DNA from: Acinetobacter baretiae | GTDB taxonomy: Bacteria; Pseudomonadota; Gammaproteobacteria; Pseudomonadales; Moraxellaceae | NCBI RefSeq assembly: GCF_015627105.1 | Contig: NZ_VTDM01000008.1 | Coordinates: 61,175-125,174 of the forward strand | Direction of reading: 5' to 3' | DNA: 64,000 nt | In this document: one piece after another, positions 32,241 through 42,008 of the stretch | Layout: each line of letters begins with the position of its first letter | Numbering within the stretch: the stretch's first letter is position 1 | Translations under genes and position numbers: made by a program | The notes under the pieces: model-generated | The model's input: the letters and a program-made list of their open reading frames with translations, nothing else | Told to the model about the DNA's origin: nothing | Database searches by the model: none

Positions 32241-32549
32241 ATGCACTGTAATATTTACCGCTCAAGTAAAAAAGAAGAAATGTACGTTTATGTGGTTGCA
32301 GATCAGCACGACAATCAAGTGGTTGAGGAAAAAGATCCACTTGACGTTTTACCTGAAGCGATGCGCAAAGCATTTGGCCGTGCTACTTTTGTAATGCATT
32401 TAGCATTGACGGAAGAACGCAAACTGGCCAGAGCCAATGTATTACACGTATTAGATTCATTGCAAACCAAAGGTTTTTTCATACAAATGCCTCCTGAGGG
32501 GTTGATTAATCCTAATGCGGTAGAACCAGAGGGGTTAAGAGGTGCTTAA
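32241..32549 (+). CDS. YcgL domain-containing protein
   Basis: 102 residues. The YcgL fold is recognisable from [65 protein letters not shown]. Its function in the family is unclear. It is frequently encoded next to rnd, as here (57 bp after). The stop overlaps the GTG start of the next gene by 8 bp. Confidence 0.93.
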   Translation: MHCNIYRSSKKEEMYVYVVADQHDNQVVEEKDPLDVLPEAMRKAFGRATFVMHLALTEERKLARANVLHVLDSLQTKGFFIQMPPEGLINPNAVEPEGLRGA

Positions 32550-32913
32550 TACGCAAACAGGAGTCTTGCATCAATGGCTTTCGGTACTTGACCAGTTTCC
32601 TGAAGGGGCAATTGCAATTTCTGTTTATTGCGGTGGTACCTTGATTGTATTATTGAGCTGGTATTTTATAACTAAACCATATTCTAAATTTTGTGCAATT
32701 TCTTGTTTAGTTTTATTTTCTTTATTGGTGACACCTACCGTGTCGGAAGGCAATAATGCTGCGCTTTCCCCAGCAATTTTTGGATTGTTGTTTGGTGTGT
32801 TAACAAAAGAGCATAGCTTAATTTGGTTTAATGCAGCAGCGATTGTCTTTGTGATGGGGCTTGGCTTGTTGTGTGGTTTTTTTATTATGAAATTTCGAAG
32901 AGCTCGTGCGTAA
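32542..32913 (+). CDS. Small inner-membrane protein coupled to ycgL
   Basis: 123 residues from a GTG at 32542 that overlaps the ycgL end by 8 bp. Four hydrophobic segments (about 23-43, 50-66, 75-87, 95-117) and a short basic tail (FRRARA), so the C-terminus is probably cytoplasmic. No recognised family. The overlap suggests translational coupling with ycgL, and a terminator follows. Confidence 0.78.
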   Translation: MLNTQTGVLHQWLSVLDQFPEGAIAISVYCGGTLIVLLSWYFITKPYSKFCAISCLVLFSLLVTPTVSEGNNAALSPAIFGLLFGVLTKEHSLIWFNAAAIVFVMGLGLLCGFFIMKFRRARA

Positions 32914-32951
32914 ATTTAAAGTGCTTTACTCGAGCAAGATTATAGACAAAA

Positions 32952-32979
32952 TAAAACGCCACCGAGGTGACGTTTTATT
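32952..32979. terminator. Bidirectional terminator
   Basis: TAAAACG-CACC and GGTG-CGTTTTA pair with one mismatched base around a 2-nt loop (32952-32963 / 32966-32977). It lies between a plus-strand stop at 32913 and a minus-strand stop at 32978, with A and T tracts on either side. Confidence 0.75.
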
Positions 32980-33211
32980 ATGCGACCATTGTGGCCATCT
33001 TTTGCCAATATTGTGCTTTATAGCTATCACGCTCTACACGGAAACCTTGGTTATATAGTTCAGCCAAGAACAGTGCAGATTTTCCATGTCCAGCACGTGC
33101 AACATTTTCTAAATCTGTTACAGCGTCTATAAAATTCATTTGTGATTGAATGGTATGAACTGCTGTTGTATATACATGATCTAAATCATGTTGAGAGAGT
33201 TGTTGAATCAT
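32978..33211 (-). CDS. Small Sel1-repeat-like protein
   Basis: 77 residues. A single TPR/Sel1-type unit is visible: ALFLAELYNQGFRVERDSYKAQYWQKMA, with the spacing of G-x(n)-A-x2-LA-x-LY-x2-G. The preceding helices (DLDHVYTTAVHTIQSQMNFIDAVTDLENVARAG) are consistent with a helical repeat. Cytoplasmic, no signal peptide. Role unknown. About 350 bp of non-coding DNA lies upstream. Confidence 0.72.
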   Translation of the reverse strand: MIQQLSQHDLDHVYTTAVHTIQSQMNFIDAVTDLENVARAGHGKSALFLAELYNQGFRVERDSYKAQYWQKMATMVA

Positions 33212-33566
33212 ATTTAAGCTCCTAAGTTTTCTAATTATGATTTTTAAGGACTTCTCACAAGCCCTAGTCGTATATATTAATTTAAACGTATTTTGTTAAA
33301 CTAATATTACATTCACACGATTGTGTCAACCCAATAGTAGGGTTGCTGAGTAGAAAATTGATATTACATGAATAATAAGTAAACAAAAAGTCCTTTAAAC
33401 AAAATTCTTAAGAAATTTTTAAGCAAATGTTTCCATTTTTTATGTAAAGCAGACGATGTAATTAAAAAACAGATACATACAAAATAAAGATATGTTGTTT
33501 TAAAAGGACTAAGTCGTCTTGTAGTTGTAAAGTATTGGCATTAGACTGACTCATAAGAGGTTTATC
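33212..33566. other. 355-bp AT-rich intergenic region between divergent small genes
   Basis: No gene recognised. Contains CAACCC-aatagta-GGGTTG (33327-33345), a 6-bp stem without a T run on the plus strand. Probably holds divergent promoters. Confidence 0.5.
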
Positions 33567-33896
33567 ATGTTTAATTTTATTCGGTTTTTACCTAAAACTG
33601 AGTCATTGCAAGTGACTTTAGTCTATATACATCGTTTTATGCCGATATTTTTAGTGCTCGGTGTATTTATTTTTAGTTATTTTTTACTTAAAAAACCAAT
33701 TAATGGTCAACAATATACAAAAGTACAACAGATTGCTATGCAGATGAAATACCCTCATGCAGAAGTTATGGCAACCATGTTATTGCAAAAACAGCAGGTG
33801 ACCACAAGAGAATATTTTCGTTTATTGCATGCATATCACATCGAACAAAAAAATATAAAAAGTTATCCTGCAATACAATTAAAACCTCTTAAATGA
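33567..33896 (+). CDS. Small single-pass membrane protein, unassigned
   Basis: 109 residues. One hydrophobic helix at about 22-42 (VYIHRFMPIFLVLGVFIFSYFLL), preceded by a basic/amphipathic N-terminus and followed by a soluble part (QQYTKVQQIAMQMKYPHAEVMATMLLQ). GAGG precedes the ATG. I do not recognise a family. The long upstream spacer and separate ribosome site indicate an independent gene. Located 91 bp before ftsY. Confidence 0.65.
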   Translation: MFNFIRFLPKTESLQVTLVYIHRFMPIFLVLGVFIFSYFLLKKPINGQQYTKVQQIAMQMKYPHAEVMATMLLQKQQVTTREYFRLLHAYHIEQKNIKSYPAIQLKPLK

Positions 33897-33987
33897 GCCA
33901 ACCTTGTGAGCGAAAGAGTCGGTACGCACAATTGATCTATGTTAATATGACCATTTTTATAATGCACTGTTTTTTCAAGGGACCAGC

Positions 33988-35073
33988 ATGCAAGAGCAAA
34001 ACAATGTGTCGAACAAGTTCTTAATTGATACAGAGATCGGTGATGATGATGTCACGTTACCTAGCTTACCTGTAGCGAATGTCCCGATTGTAGAACAACC
34101 TGTAAAAGAGCTGTCAGATCGTCAACAGCCATCAGAAGAAAAACCTAAAGGTGGTTTTTTTGGGCGAATGAAAGAGGGTTTGAGCAAGACGAGAAAAAAT
34201 TTCACCGATGGTATGGTGAATATTTTAATTGGCGGTAAAGAAATTGATGATGAATTATTAGAAGAAGTTGAAGAACAGTTACTTGTTGCAGATATTGGTG
34301 TTGATGCGACTAAACGAATTATTAATAATTTAACAGAACGTACAGCACGTGGTGATTTGATTTATTCACATTCTTTGTATAAAGCCTTACAAGAAGAGTT
34401 GGTGAGCTTACTTGAGCCATGTGTTAAACCATTACACATTGATCAAACAAAAACACCGTATGTAATTTTAGTGGTCGGTGTGAATGGCGTAGGTAAAACG
34501 ACAACGATTGGTAAATTGGCTAAAAAACTGCAAGGTGAAGGTCAAAAAGTCATGCTTGCAGCAGGTGATACGTTCCGTGCGGCAGCCACAGAGCAGTTGC
34601 AAATCTGGGGTGAGCGAAATCAAATTCCTGTTGTTGCTCAAGGGCATGGTTCTGATAGTGCATCGGTGATCTTTGATGCTTTTGAAAGCGCAAAAGCCAA
34701 AGGTATTGATGTTTTAATTGCAGATACTGCAGGTCGTTTACATAATAAAAGTAACCTGATGGAAGAGTTGCGAAAAGTAAAACGAGTGATGCAAAAAGCC
34801 GATATGACTGCTCCACATGAAATTATGTTGGTGGTGGATGCAGGAACAGGTCAAAATGCAATTAATCAGGTGAAAGAGTTCGATCATGTGGTTGGCTTAA
34901 CAGGTATTACAATTACAAAACTTGATGGTACAGCTAAAGGTGGCGTGTTGTTTAATATTGCAAGCCAAACTCAAGTGCCTATTCGCTTTATTGGTGTAGG
35001 TGAGAAAATAGATGATTTACGACCATTTTCAGCAAAATCATTTGTAGCTGCCCTTTTTGAAACCGATAAATAA
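33988..35073 (+). CDS. ftsY: Signal recognition particle receptor FtsY
   Basis: GTPase that docks SRP-ribosome complexes at the inner membrane. 361 residues. The acidic N-terminal A domain (about 1-60) is shorter than in E. coli FtsY (497 aa). The N domain begins GFFGRMKEGLSKTRKNF. The G domain has G1 VGVNGVGKTTTIGKL, DTFRAAATEQL, DTAGRL, and TKLDGTAKGGVLF; the C-terminus IRFIGVGEKIDDLRPF is diagnostic. AGGG ribosome site. Followed by a strong terminator. Confidence 0.97.
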   Translation: MQEQNNVSNKFLIDTEIGDDDVTLPSLPVANVPIVEQPVKELSDRQQPSEEKPKGGFFGRMKEGLSKTRKNFTDGMVNILIGGKEIDDELLEEVEEQLLVADIGVDATKRIINNLTERTARGDLIYSHSLYKALQEELVSLLEPCVKPLHIDQTKTPYVILVVGVNGVGKTTTIGKLAKKLQGEGQKVMLAAGDTFRAAATEQLQIWGERNQIPVVAQGHGSDSASVIFDAFESAKAKGIDVLIADTAGRLHNKSNLMEELRKVKRVMQKADMTAPHEIMLVVDAGTGQNAINQVKEFDHVVGLTGITITKLDGTAKGGVLFNIASQTQVPIRFIGVGEKIDDLRPFSAKSFVAALFETDK

Positions 35074-35087
35074 AGTGAAATGATGTT

Positions 35088-35118
35088 AAAAAAAACACCC
35101 AATAAGGGTGTTTTTTTT
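35088..35118. terminator. Bidirectional terminator, ftsY / YqiA-like gene
   Basis: A8-CACCC (to 35100), loop AATAA, GGGTG-T8 (35106-35118). It works in both directions; the minus-strand gene's stop lies at its right edge. Confidence 0.9.
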
Positions 35119-35647
35119 AAGCAATTTGTATGTTGTCCATGCCATAGTTTTCTTTGAAAAAATCAATCAAGGGATTAATATTTTCTGGGTATTGTAGGCG
35201 GTGGTAGCCTCCTGAATAGGCTTTAATGAACATAAACTGTTCTAATATTGTTTTTGTTTCATGCATATTTAAAACTTCATCATTAAGTTCAATATATGCT
35301 AACTGTGGTATATCGTGCTCAAGATCGTGATCTTGTATATCTATATAGTCTGTTCTAAAACGTGGTTTTAAACTCGGGTTAGCAATAATGGCGGGTAATT
35401 TAAAAAAATAAGACATTTTTAATGCCCAATAACCACCAATGCCATGACCAATGAGTAAATTCGGTTTGATTGTACGAATGGTATTTACATATAAGTCAAA
35501 TACAGTTTGAAAGCTCAGATGGCGATAATCTACATCAATACAATATTTGTGCTCACATGCAATTGCATCAAATTTCTTTGATGCTTTAGATGAATCCAAA
35601 CCATGCAAAAATAAAATTTTTGCGGTTTTTGTGGGCTGTATTTTCAT
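35117..35647 (-). CDS. YqiA/YcfP-like alpha/beta hydrolase-fold protein lacking the nucleophile serine
   Basis: 176 residues. N-terminal ILFLHGLDSSKASKK (oxyanion HG) and the nucleophile-elbow motif in YqiA/YcfP proteins, normally GxSxGG, which here reads GHGIGGYWA. Position 69 is Gly (codon GGC), where AGC would give Ser. The rest of the family signature is present: IIANPSLKP, the acidic residue region ELNDEVLNM, and the catalytic His in YSGGYHRLQYPE. It is intact in length, so it may be a binding protein or an enzyme that lost activity rather than a pseudogene. Confidence 0.82.
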   Translation of the reverse strand: MKIQPTKTAKILFLHGLDSSKASKKFDAIACEHKYCIDVDYRHLSFQTVFDLYVNTIRTIKPNLLIGHGIGGYWALKMSYFFKLPAIIANPSLKPRFRTDYIDIQDHDLEHDIPQLAYIELNDEVLNMHETKTILEQFMFIKAYSGGYHRLQYPENINPLIDFFKENYGMDNIQIA

Positions 35648-35856
35648 TATTATCTTTCTTTGAATAGACCAGTGAAGACAATCTGCTGTGTTGCTAGCTT
35701 ACCGTGTCTGAATGCGCGATAAACTTAGCAAATAGTCTAATAGTTTGTTTGTTTTGTAGAATGTTTTTAAATCTAATCTTGAGAAGAGATGAAAATTAGC
35801 TGGGAATTCTGATATGCTATTGCCTTTATTTATTTTGATATTTTATAGAGGCAGAG

Positions 35857-37386
35857 ATGGCGCAACAACACGCTCAGTCGAGTTCTGAACCCACTATTTC
35901 CGAAAACGATTTAATTGCACAGCGTCATGCCAAGCTAAAACAGATTCAGGCACAAGCGAAAGAAAAGGGTACAAGCCCTTGGCCAAACACGTTTAAACGT
36001 GAGCATTATGCAGGTGACTTGCAATCACAATTTGATGGTGTAGAAAAAGCAGAGATTGAAGCGGCTGAGCATGTGTATGTGAAAGTTGCAGGTCGAATTA
36101 TGCTAAACCGTGGCTCTTTTATGGTTTTGCAAGATATGACAGGTCGTATTCAGTTGTATGTTGACCGTAAAGGCTTACCCAAAGAAGAGCTTGAGTCAAT
36201 TAAATCATTAGATTTAGGAGACATTGTTGCAGCGAGTGGTTACATTGGTCGCTCAGGCAAAGGCGATTTGTATGTGCATTTACAATCATTTGAACTATTA
36301 ACGAAATCGTTGCGTCCTTTGCCAGATAAGTTTCATGGATTAAGTGATACTGAAGCAAAGTATCGTAAACGATATTTAGATCTTATCGTTAACGAAGAAA
36401 CACGTAAAACATTTGAAATTCGTGCTCAAGTGGTATCGGGTATTCGTCAATATCTAGTGGATCAACGCTTTATGGAAGTTGAAACACCTATGATGCATAT
36501 TATCCCCGGGGGTGCTTCTGCTAAACCATTTGTGACTCATCATAATGCGTTAGACATGGATTTATTTTTACGTATTGCCCCAGAGTTATATTTGAAGCGT
36601 TTGGTTGTTGGTGGTTTTGAGCGTGTGTTTGAAATTAACCGTAACTTTAGAAATGAAGGCGTATCGACGCGACACAATCCTGAATTTACCATGATTGAGT
36701 TTTATCAAGCCTATGCAGATTATAAAGATTTAATGGCATTAACTGAGAATATGCTTGAAAAATTAGCCATTGATATTTTGGGTTCTACAGATGTGCCGTA
36801 TGCCGAAGAAGTATTTGACTTTAAAGGCCCATACAAAAAAATCTCTATGTTTGATGCTATTTTAGAACATAATCCGCAATTCACCGCTGAAAATGTCGCA
36901 GATCGTGAGTTTTTGGCTGAGTTTATTCGTACCGAACTCAAAGAGGACGTAAAAGCGGGCTTTGGTTTAGGTAAGCTACAGACCATTGTCTTTGAAGAAA
37001 CTGTAGAAACACAATTACGTCAACCTACGTTTATTACAGAGTATCCAGCGGAAACATCACCATTGGCACGTCGTAATGACCATAATCCACACATCACAGA
37101 CCGTTTTGAGTTCTTTATTGGTGGGCGTGAATTAGCCAATGGTTTTAGTGAGTTAAATGACCCTATTGACCAAGCTGAACGTTTCCAAGCACAGGTTGCT
37201 GAAAAAGATGCAGGTGATGATGAAGCAATGCATTATGATGCAGATTTTGTGGAAGCATTAGAGTATGGTTTACCTCCAACAGCAGGTCAAGGCATTGGTA
37301 TTGACCGTTTAGTCATGCTTTTTGCAAATGCGGCCAGTATTCGAGATGTTTTATTATTTCCTCATATGCGCCGTAAAGAAGTTTAA
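35857..37386 (+). CDS. lysS: Lysyl-tRNA synthetase, class II
   Basis: Charges tRNA-Lys. 509 residues (E. coli LysS 505). N-terminal OB-fold anticodon-binding domain ([22 protein letters not shown]). Class II motif 1 near [21 protein letters not shown], motif 2 [22 protein letters not shown], motif 3 [23 protein letters not shown] ribosome site. Followed by a strong palindromic terminator. Confidence 0.98.
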   Translation: MAQQHAQSSSEPTISENDLIAQRHAKLKQIQAQAKEKGTSPWPNTFKREHYAGDLQSQFDGVEKAEIEAAEHVYVKVAGRIMLNRGSFMVLQDMTGRIQLYVDRKGLPKEELESIKSLDLGDIVAASGYIGRSGKGDLYVHLQSFELLTKSLRPLPDKFHGLSDTEAKYRKRYLDLIVNEETRKTFEIRAQVVSGIRQYLVDQRFMEVETPMMHIIPGGASAKPFVTHHNALDMDLFLRIAPELYLKRLVVGGFERVFEINRNFRNEGVSTRHNPEFTMIEFYQAYADYKDLMALTENMLEKLAIDILGSTDVPYAEEVFDFKGPYKKISMFDAILEHNPQFTAENVADREFLAEFIRTELKEDVKAGFGLGKLQTIVFEETVETQLRQPTFITEYPAETSPLARRNDHNPHITDRFEFFIGGRELANGFSELNDPIDQAERFQAQVAEKDAGDDEAMHYDADFVEALEYGLPPTAGQGIGIDRLVMLFANAASIRDVLLFPHMRRKEV

Positions 37387-37394
37387 GTAATGAT

Positions 37395-37425
37395 AAAAAA
37401 GCCCTCAAATTTGAGGGCTTTTTTT
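37395..37425. terminator. Bidirectional terminator, lysS / CorC-type gene
   Basis: GCCCTCAAATTTGAGGGC (37401-37418) is a perfect palindrome with A6 before it and T7 after it, between convergent stop codons. Confidence 0.92.
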
Positions 37426-37432
37426 ATTTAAA

Positions 37433-38761
37433 TTATTCTGTTTGATTGGGAATAATAATATTTTCATTAATGACTGATAAACGAGTGACAAGTAGTTGAT
37501 CGATTTTATAATGATCTACATCAACAACTTCAAATTTGAAGTGGTCGAATTCTACAAAATCTGCAGGACGAGGTACTTTTCTAAGTTTGTACATCATAAA
37601 ACCCGCGACTGTTTCATAGTTTTCTTCATCTGGCAATTCATCTAAATCTAAAGCATGTTTCATGTCTTCAATGGGTGTACTCCCTTCAATCAGCCATGAA
37701 TGATTATCTCGTTTAATAATTTGTTGAACTTCATCCATTGGGGTGACCCAATCTCCCATGACTGTACTCATAATATCATTTAAACTAATAAAGCCAACGA
37801 CCCATGCGTATTCATTAATCACGACTGCAATGGTTTCTTTGCTTGCTCTAAAACGGTCGAGTAGTTCAGATAAAGTCAGTGTATCGGGTATAGTGAGTAC
37901 ACTACGAATTGTAGATTCATTAAGTTGGTTGAGTTTTTGATTATTTAAAATACGAACCAATAGATCTTTTGCATCAACATAACCAATCGTTTGATCGATA
38001 GTTTCGTTACATACTAAAAATTTTGAGAAAGGATATTGCGCCAGTTTTTGTCGAATGCTTTCTTCAGATTCTGTGAGTGTGAAAAATACAATGTTTTCAC
38101 GTGTGGTCATACTCGAAGGGACTGTACGTTCTTCAAGTTCAAAAACATTTTCAATAAAATGTCGTTCTTGTTTGAGTAATACACCTGCTTGAGCACCTGC
38201 TTCCATGACAGCAGCAATATCGTCAAAAGTCACGTTGTCTTCACGAATGGTATTCACTTTAAACAATCTAAACAGCAAATTACTAATGGCATTAATGACC
38301 CATGCTAAAGGTGTACACAGTTTGACGTAAACCAAGGTAGGATTAATGACAGACAATGCAATTTTCTCTGGTGCGATCATTGCAAGGCGTTTAGGCATGA
38401 AGTCGGCAAATAAAATGAATGCCATGGTAACAACTAAGAAAGATAAGCCAAAAGCAGCTTTTTCAATCCATGCGCCGACAAAAAACTGTGCAAGGAAATC
38501 TGCAAAAAAGGAACGAAAAGCGGGTTCAGCAACAATACCACCTAAAATAGCTGCTGCATTTAAACCAATCTGAGACGCTGCAAAAAAATCTGCTGATTGT
38601 GCTTGTACATCAAGTACTTTTTGCGCACGTTCATCGCCAGATTCAGCCAATATTTTTAATTTTACTTTGCGGGCACCTGCTAAAGCAATTTCGGCAAGGG
38701 CAAGAAAACCACCACCGATCATGAGTATGCCCATAATAATCATACTTTGAAAGAAAGTCAC
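37433..38761 (-). CDS. CNNM/CorC/HlyC-type membrane protein (DUF21 + CBS + CorC_HlyC)
   Basis: 442 residues from a GTG at 38761, chosen because AGGTG lies upstream; an ATG seven codons in is the alternative. N-terminal DUF21 membrane domain (about 1-190, with GGGFLALAEIALAGARKVKL). The CBS pair (about 215-330, MTTRENIVFFTL and SVLTIPDTLTLSELLDRF) ends with VVINEYAWVVGFISLNDIM. The C-terminal transporter-associated domain contains WLIEGSTPIEDMKHAL. Homologues act in Mg/Co efflux or homeostasis; the 'hemolysin' label is historical. Confidence 0.92.
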   Translation of the reverse strand: MTFFQSMIIMGILMIGGGFLALAEIALAGARKVKLKILAESGDERAQKVLDVQAQSADFFAASQIGLNAAAILGGIVAEPAFRSFFADFLAQFFVGAWIEKAAFGLSFLVVTMAFILFADFMPKRLAMIAPEKIALSVINPTLVYVKLCTPLAWVINAISNLLFRLFKVNTIREDNVTFDDIAAVMEAGAQAGVLLKQERHFIENVFELEERTVPSSMTTRENIVFFTLTESEESIRQKLAQYPFSKFLVCNETIDQTIGYVDAKDLLVRILNNQKLNQLNESTIRSVLTIPDTLTLSELLDRFRASKETIAVVINEYAWVVGFISLNDIMSTVMGDWVTPMDEVQQIIKRDNHSWLIEGSTPIEDMKHALDLDELPDEENYETVAGFMMYKLRKVPRPADFVEFDHFKFEVVDVDHYKIDQLLVTRLSVINENIIIPNQTE

Positions 38762-38847
38762 AATGCACCTATGTTTATAAATTTTGCATTATTTATGTTT
38801 TTTAACATAAAAAAGGGGAACTGCATATCTTTGATTGTACCCTATGA

Positions 38848-39843
38848 TTACATGGAGTAAGGCGAAGGGGATTTGTGTTTTGTGAGAAATTCTCTATTTT
38901 CTTCTTCAACCATCTGCCTTGCAACATATAAAATCAGTTGTCTGAGCCAACGGTGGGCAGGATGGTGATGAAGAAGAGGGCACCATGCCATTTTTAGTTC
39001 AATTTCTGGAATGTAAAAAGGTGGATCTTGAATAACAAGATCGGTATTGGTGTTTTGTAAATTGGCGATTCGTGTAGGGAGTGTGGCAATCAAATCGACA
39101 TTTCTTGCTAAGAGGGCAGGCATTTGATAATGGCGCGTGAAAATAGAAATTTTACGTTTTTGTCCAATACGTTCAAGTGCTTGGTCAATCCAACCTAAGC
39201 CAGATTGTTTTTCTGGATTGACACCAAATCCAATGCCCATTCCTGTTTTTGAGACCCAAATATGGTCAGCATCAAGATAATTTTTAAGATTTAGATTGGT
39301 TACATATGGATGTTTTGCATTCATTAAACATGAGAAACGATCACGCCAAACCAAAACTTGATGAAAACTCTGCGGAATTTCATTGAATCGATTAATGGCA
39401 AGGTCTACTTTGCCTTGCTCCATATCTCTATAAGAGACATCACTTGGGGTGAGAAAATCTAGTACCACATGAGGGGCTTCAGCACGTAAAGCTTTGATGA
39501 GTTTGGGAACCAATGTCGCTTCTGCATAGTCTGATGTCATAATACGAAAAACACGATGACTACTATATGGTTTAAATTCAGTTCGAGGTTCTAAAATCGT
39601 GGACAAATCTGCAAGTGCACTGCGTATTCTTGGTTGTAGTTCAATGGCGCGTTCTGTAGGTGTCATGCCTTCAGAAGATCGTATTAATAAAGGGTCATTA
39701 AACAATGTTCGAAGTCTGCGTAAAATATTACTCATGGCAGGCTGAGTAACACCCAACTGTTCTGCAGCACGAGTAACATTTTTTTCTCTAAGTAATACAT
39801 CAAGGTAGATAAGTAAATTTAAATCAACACGCTCAAGATTCAT
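38848..39843 (-). CDS. LysR-family transcriptional regulator
   Basis: 331 residues from the ATG at 39843; a TTG one codon upstream is less likely. N-terminal winged HTH (DLNLLIYLDVLLREKNVTRAA, LGVTQPAMSNILRRLR) with the LysR N-terminus typical of NodD/LeuO-like members. Followed by a type-2 periplasmic-binding effector domain (VFRIMTSDYAEATLVPKLI, LAINRFNEIPQSFHQ). Effector and target unknown. A 22-bp dyad lies 23 bp upstream of the start. Divergent from mnmG. Confidence 0.92.
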   Translation of the reverse strand: MNLERVDLNLLIYLDVLLREKNVTRAAEQLGVTQPAMSNILRRLRTLFNDPLLIRSSEGMTPTERAIELQPRIRSALADLSTILEPRTEFKPYSSHRVFRIMTSDYAEATLVPKLIKALRAEAPHVVLDFLTPSDVSYRDMEQGKVDLAINRFNEIPQSFHQVLVWRDRFSCLMNAKHPYVTNLNLKNYLDADHIWVSKTGMGIGFGVNPEKQSGLGWIDQALERIGQKRKISIFTRHYQMPALLARNVDLIATLPTRIANLQNTNTDLVIQDPPFYIPEIELKMAWCPLLHHHPAHRWLRQLILYVARQMVEEENREFLTKHKSPSPYSM

Positions 39844-39866
39844 CAAATAAATACCTAAATTTATAC

Positions 39867-39888
39867 CATAATATAATTTTATATTATG
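39867..39888. promoter_or_regulatory. 22-bp dyad before the LysR gene, probable operator
   Basis: CATAATATAA (39867-39876) and TTATATTATG (39879-39888) are perfect inverted arms separated by TT. The dyad contains T-N11-A spacing as in LysR sites. It is 23 bp upstream of the LysR start in the lysR-mnmG divergent region, so autoregulation is the simplest reading. Confidence 0.45.
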
Positions 39889-40041
39889 CCATATTTCATA
39901 GATACTGTATTGTGAATTTTACATGTTAAATCAATGACTCATTGCTATTGTTAATCTATCCCTATTTTCATTGATACATAACGGCATTGGGTTAGATGAA
40001 GCTTGATTGAGAATATATTTTTTTCTCATAAAATACTCTGA

Positions 40042-40047
40042 TATAAT
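40042..40047 (+). promoter_or_regulatory. Likely -10 element of mnmG
   Basis: A perfect TATAAT lies 32 bp before the mnmG ATG. No convincing -35 at 16-18 bp spacing was seen, only T-rich DNA, so the promoter is probable but not proven. Confidence 0.4.
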
Positions 40048-40079
40048 GCTCGGTCTTTTCATTGCCGATGTTTATAATT

Positions 40080-41960
40080 ATGCATTATCCAAAAGTTTAC
40101 GATGTTATCGTGATTGGTGGTGGTCATGCGGGTACCGAAGCTGCACTTGCTGCTGCACGTATGGGACGCCAGACTTTACTTCTAACCCATAATATTGAAA
40201 CTTTGGGACAGATGAGTTGTAATCCTGCTATTGGTGGTATTGGTAAATCTCATTTAGTCAGAGAAATTGATGCTCTTGGTGGTGCAATGGCACTAGCAGC
40301 AGATCAAGGCGGTATACAATTTCGTATTTTAAACTCTAGAAAAGGTGCCGCAGTTCGCGCAACACGTGCTCAAGCAGATCGTATTTTATATAAAGCGGCG
40401 ATTCGTCATACTTTAGAAAATCAACCAAATTTAGATATTTTTCAGCAAGCTGCAGATGATATTATTGTTGAAGGCGACACAGTTAAAGGCGTAGTTACTC
40501 AAATGGGTATTCGCTTTGACACAAAAACGGTTGTTTTGACCACAGGGACTTTTTTAGGTGGTGTTATTCACATTGGTTTGCAAAAATCAAGTGGTGGACG
40601 CGCAGGTGATCCACCGTCTATTGCTTTGGCATCTCGTTTAAGAGAGCTGAACTTACCTGTAGGTCGTTTAAAAACAGGTACGCCTCCACGTATCGATGCA
40701 CGTTCTGTCGATTTTTCTGTGATGACTGCACAGCCAGGTGATTTTCCGTCACCAACAATGTCATTTATGGGCAATGCTTCGATGCACCCAGAGCAAGTCA
40801 ATTGCTATATCACACATACCAATGAACAAACACATGAAATCATTCGCCAAGGCCTAGATCGTTCCCCAATGTACACTGGGGTAATTGAAGGTGTTGGGCC
40901 ACGATATTGTCCATCAATTGAAGATAAAATACATCGTTTTGCCGATAAAGATTCACATCAAGTCTTTATTGAGCCTGAGGGTTTGACTACCCATGAGTTA
41001 TATCCAAATGGAATCTCGACATCTTTACCATTTGACGTGCAATTTCAATTGGTTCGATCTATTCGTGGTATGGAAAATGCACATATTTTGCGACCGGGCT
41101 ATGCCATTGAGTATGACTATTTTAATCCTCAAGCACTTAAAATGACTTTAGAAACTAAGGCGATCCAAAATCTATATTTTGCAGGTCAAATTAATGGTAC
41201 AACAGGTTATGAAGAAGCAGGTGCACAAGGGCTTCTTGCGGGGTTAAACGCTGCACGCCGTGCATGGGATCAAGAACAATGGGCACCACAAAGAGATCAA
41301 GCCTATATGGGTGTACTCGTGGATGATCTCATTACTTTAGGAACAAAAGAGCCTTATAGAATGTTTACATCTCGTGCAGAATATCGTTTGATGCTGCGCG
41401 AAGATAATGCAGATCAACGTTTAACTAAAATTGGCCGTGAGCTTGGCTTGGTTGATGATGTGCGTTGGGCTGCTTATTGTGAAAAAATGGAAGCAGTTGA
41501 GTCTGAAATGGCAAGATTAAAACATTTATGGGCAGCACCGAATAACCCGATGGGTAAAAAGTTTGTTGATTTGACGGGTGCTGACTTAAGTAAAGAGTGT
41601 AGTGCGATTGATTTATTAAAACGTCCAAAAATCGATTTTTCTCATATTGCTGAATTAACGGGTTCAACAGTGTCTGCGCAAGTGGGTGAACAAATTGAAA
41701 TTGCTGTAAAATATGCAGGTTATATTGATCGTCAGCAAGAAGATGTTGCACAACTTAAACGTTTGGAAGAAACAAAAATCCCTGAAGATTTTGACTATGA
41801 TATTGTCTCTGGCTTGTCTCGTGAGATTACACAAAAGTTAAAAACAGTACGTCCTGAAACATTGGCACAAGCGAATCGTATACCGGGAGTAACACCTGCC
41901 GCTGTACAATTGATTATGATTACAGTACGCAAAAATCATTTTAAACAAAAAAGTGCTTAA
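40080..41960 (+). CDS. mnmG: tRNA uridine-5-carboxymethylaminomethyl modification enzyme MnmG (GidA)
   Basis: FAD-dependent enzyme that with MnmE installs the cmnm5 group on tRNA wobble uridine. 626 residues from the ATG at 40080; upstream ATGs at 40062 and 40068 give an atypical N-terminus. FAD motif [67 protein letters not shown]-terminal [17 protein letters not shown]. Followed by a hairpin shared with the convergent WYL gene. Confidence 0.98.
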   Translation: MHYPKVYDVIVIGGGHAGTEAALAAARMGRQTLLLTHNIETLGQMSCNPAIGGIGKSHLVREIDALGGAMALAADQGGIQFRILNSRKGAAVRATRAQADRILYKAAIRHTLENQPNLDIFQQAADDIIVEGDTVKGVVTQMGIRFDTKTVVLTTGTFLGGVIHIGLQKSSGGRAGDPPSIALASRLRELNLPVGRLKTGTPPRIDARSVDFSVMTAQPGDFPSPTMSFMGNASMHPEQVNCYITHTNEQTHEIIRQGLDRSPMYTGVIEGVGPRYCPSIEDKIHRFADKDSHQVFIEPEGLTTHELYPNGISTSLPFDVQFQLVRSIRGMENAHILRPGYAIEYDYFNPQALKMTLETKAIQNLYFAGQINGTTGYEEAGAQGLLAGLNAARRAWDQEQWAPQRDQAYMGVLVDDLITLGTKEPYRMFTSRAEYRLMLREDNADQRLTKIGRELGLVDDVRWAAYCEKMEAVESEMARLKHLWAAPNNPMGKKFVDLTGADLSKECSAIDLLKRPKIDFSHIAELTGSTVSAQVGEQIEIAVKYAGYIDRQQEDVAQLKRLEETKIPEDFDYDIVSGLSREITQKLKTVRPETLAQANRIPGVTPAAVQLIMITVRKNHFKQKSA

Positions 41961-41981
41961 CATTTAACATGACCATACTTT

Positions 41982-42008
41982 AAAAACTGCTCTATATGGG
42001 CAGTTTTT
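41982..42008. terminator. Convergent terminator, mnmG / WYL regulator
   Basis: AAAAACTGC (41982-41990) and GCAGTTTTT (42000-42008) form a 9-bp stem with a 9-nt loop. The T run closes the stem on the plus strand. The minus-strand stop codon overlaps its right edge. Confidence 0.65.

Noticed and set aside
33327..33345. CAACCC / GGGTTG hairpin in the gap before 33567
   Set aside because: Six-bp stem without a T tract; not enough to call a terminator or RNA gene.
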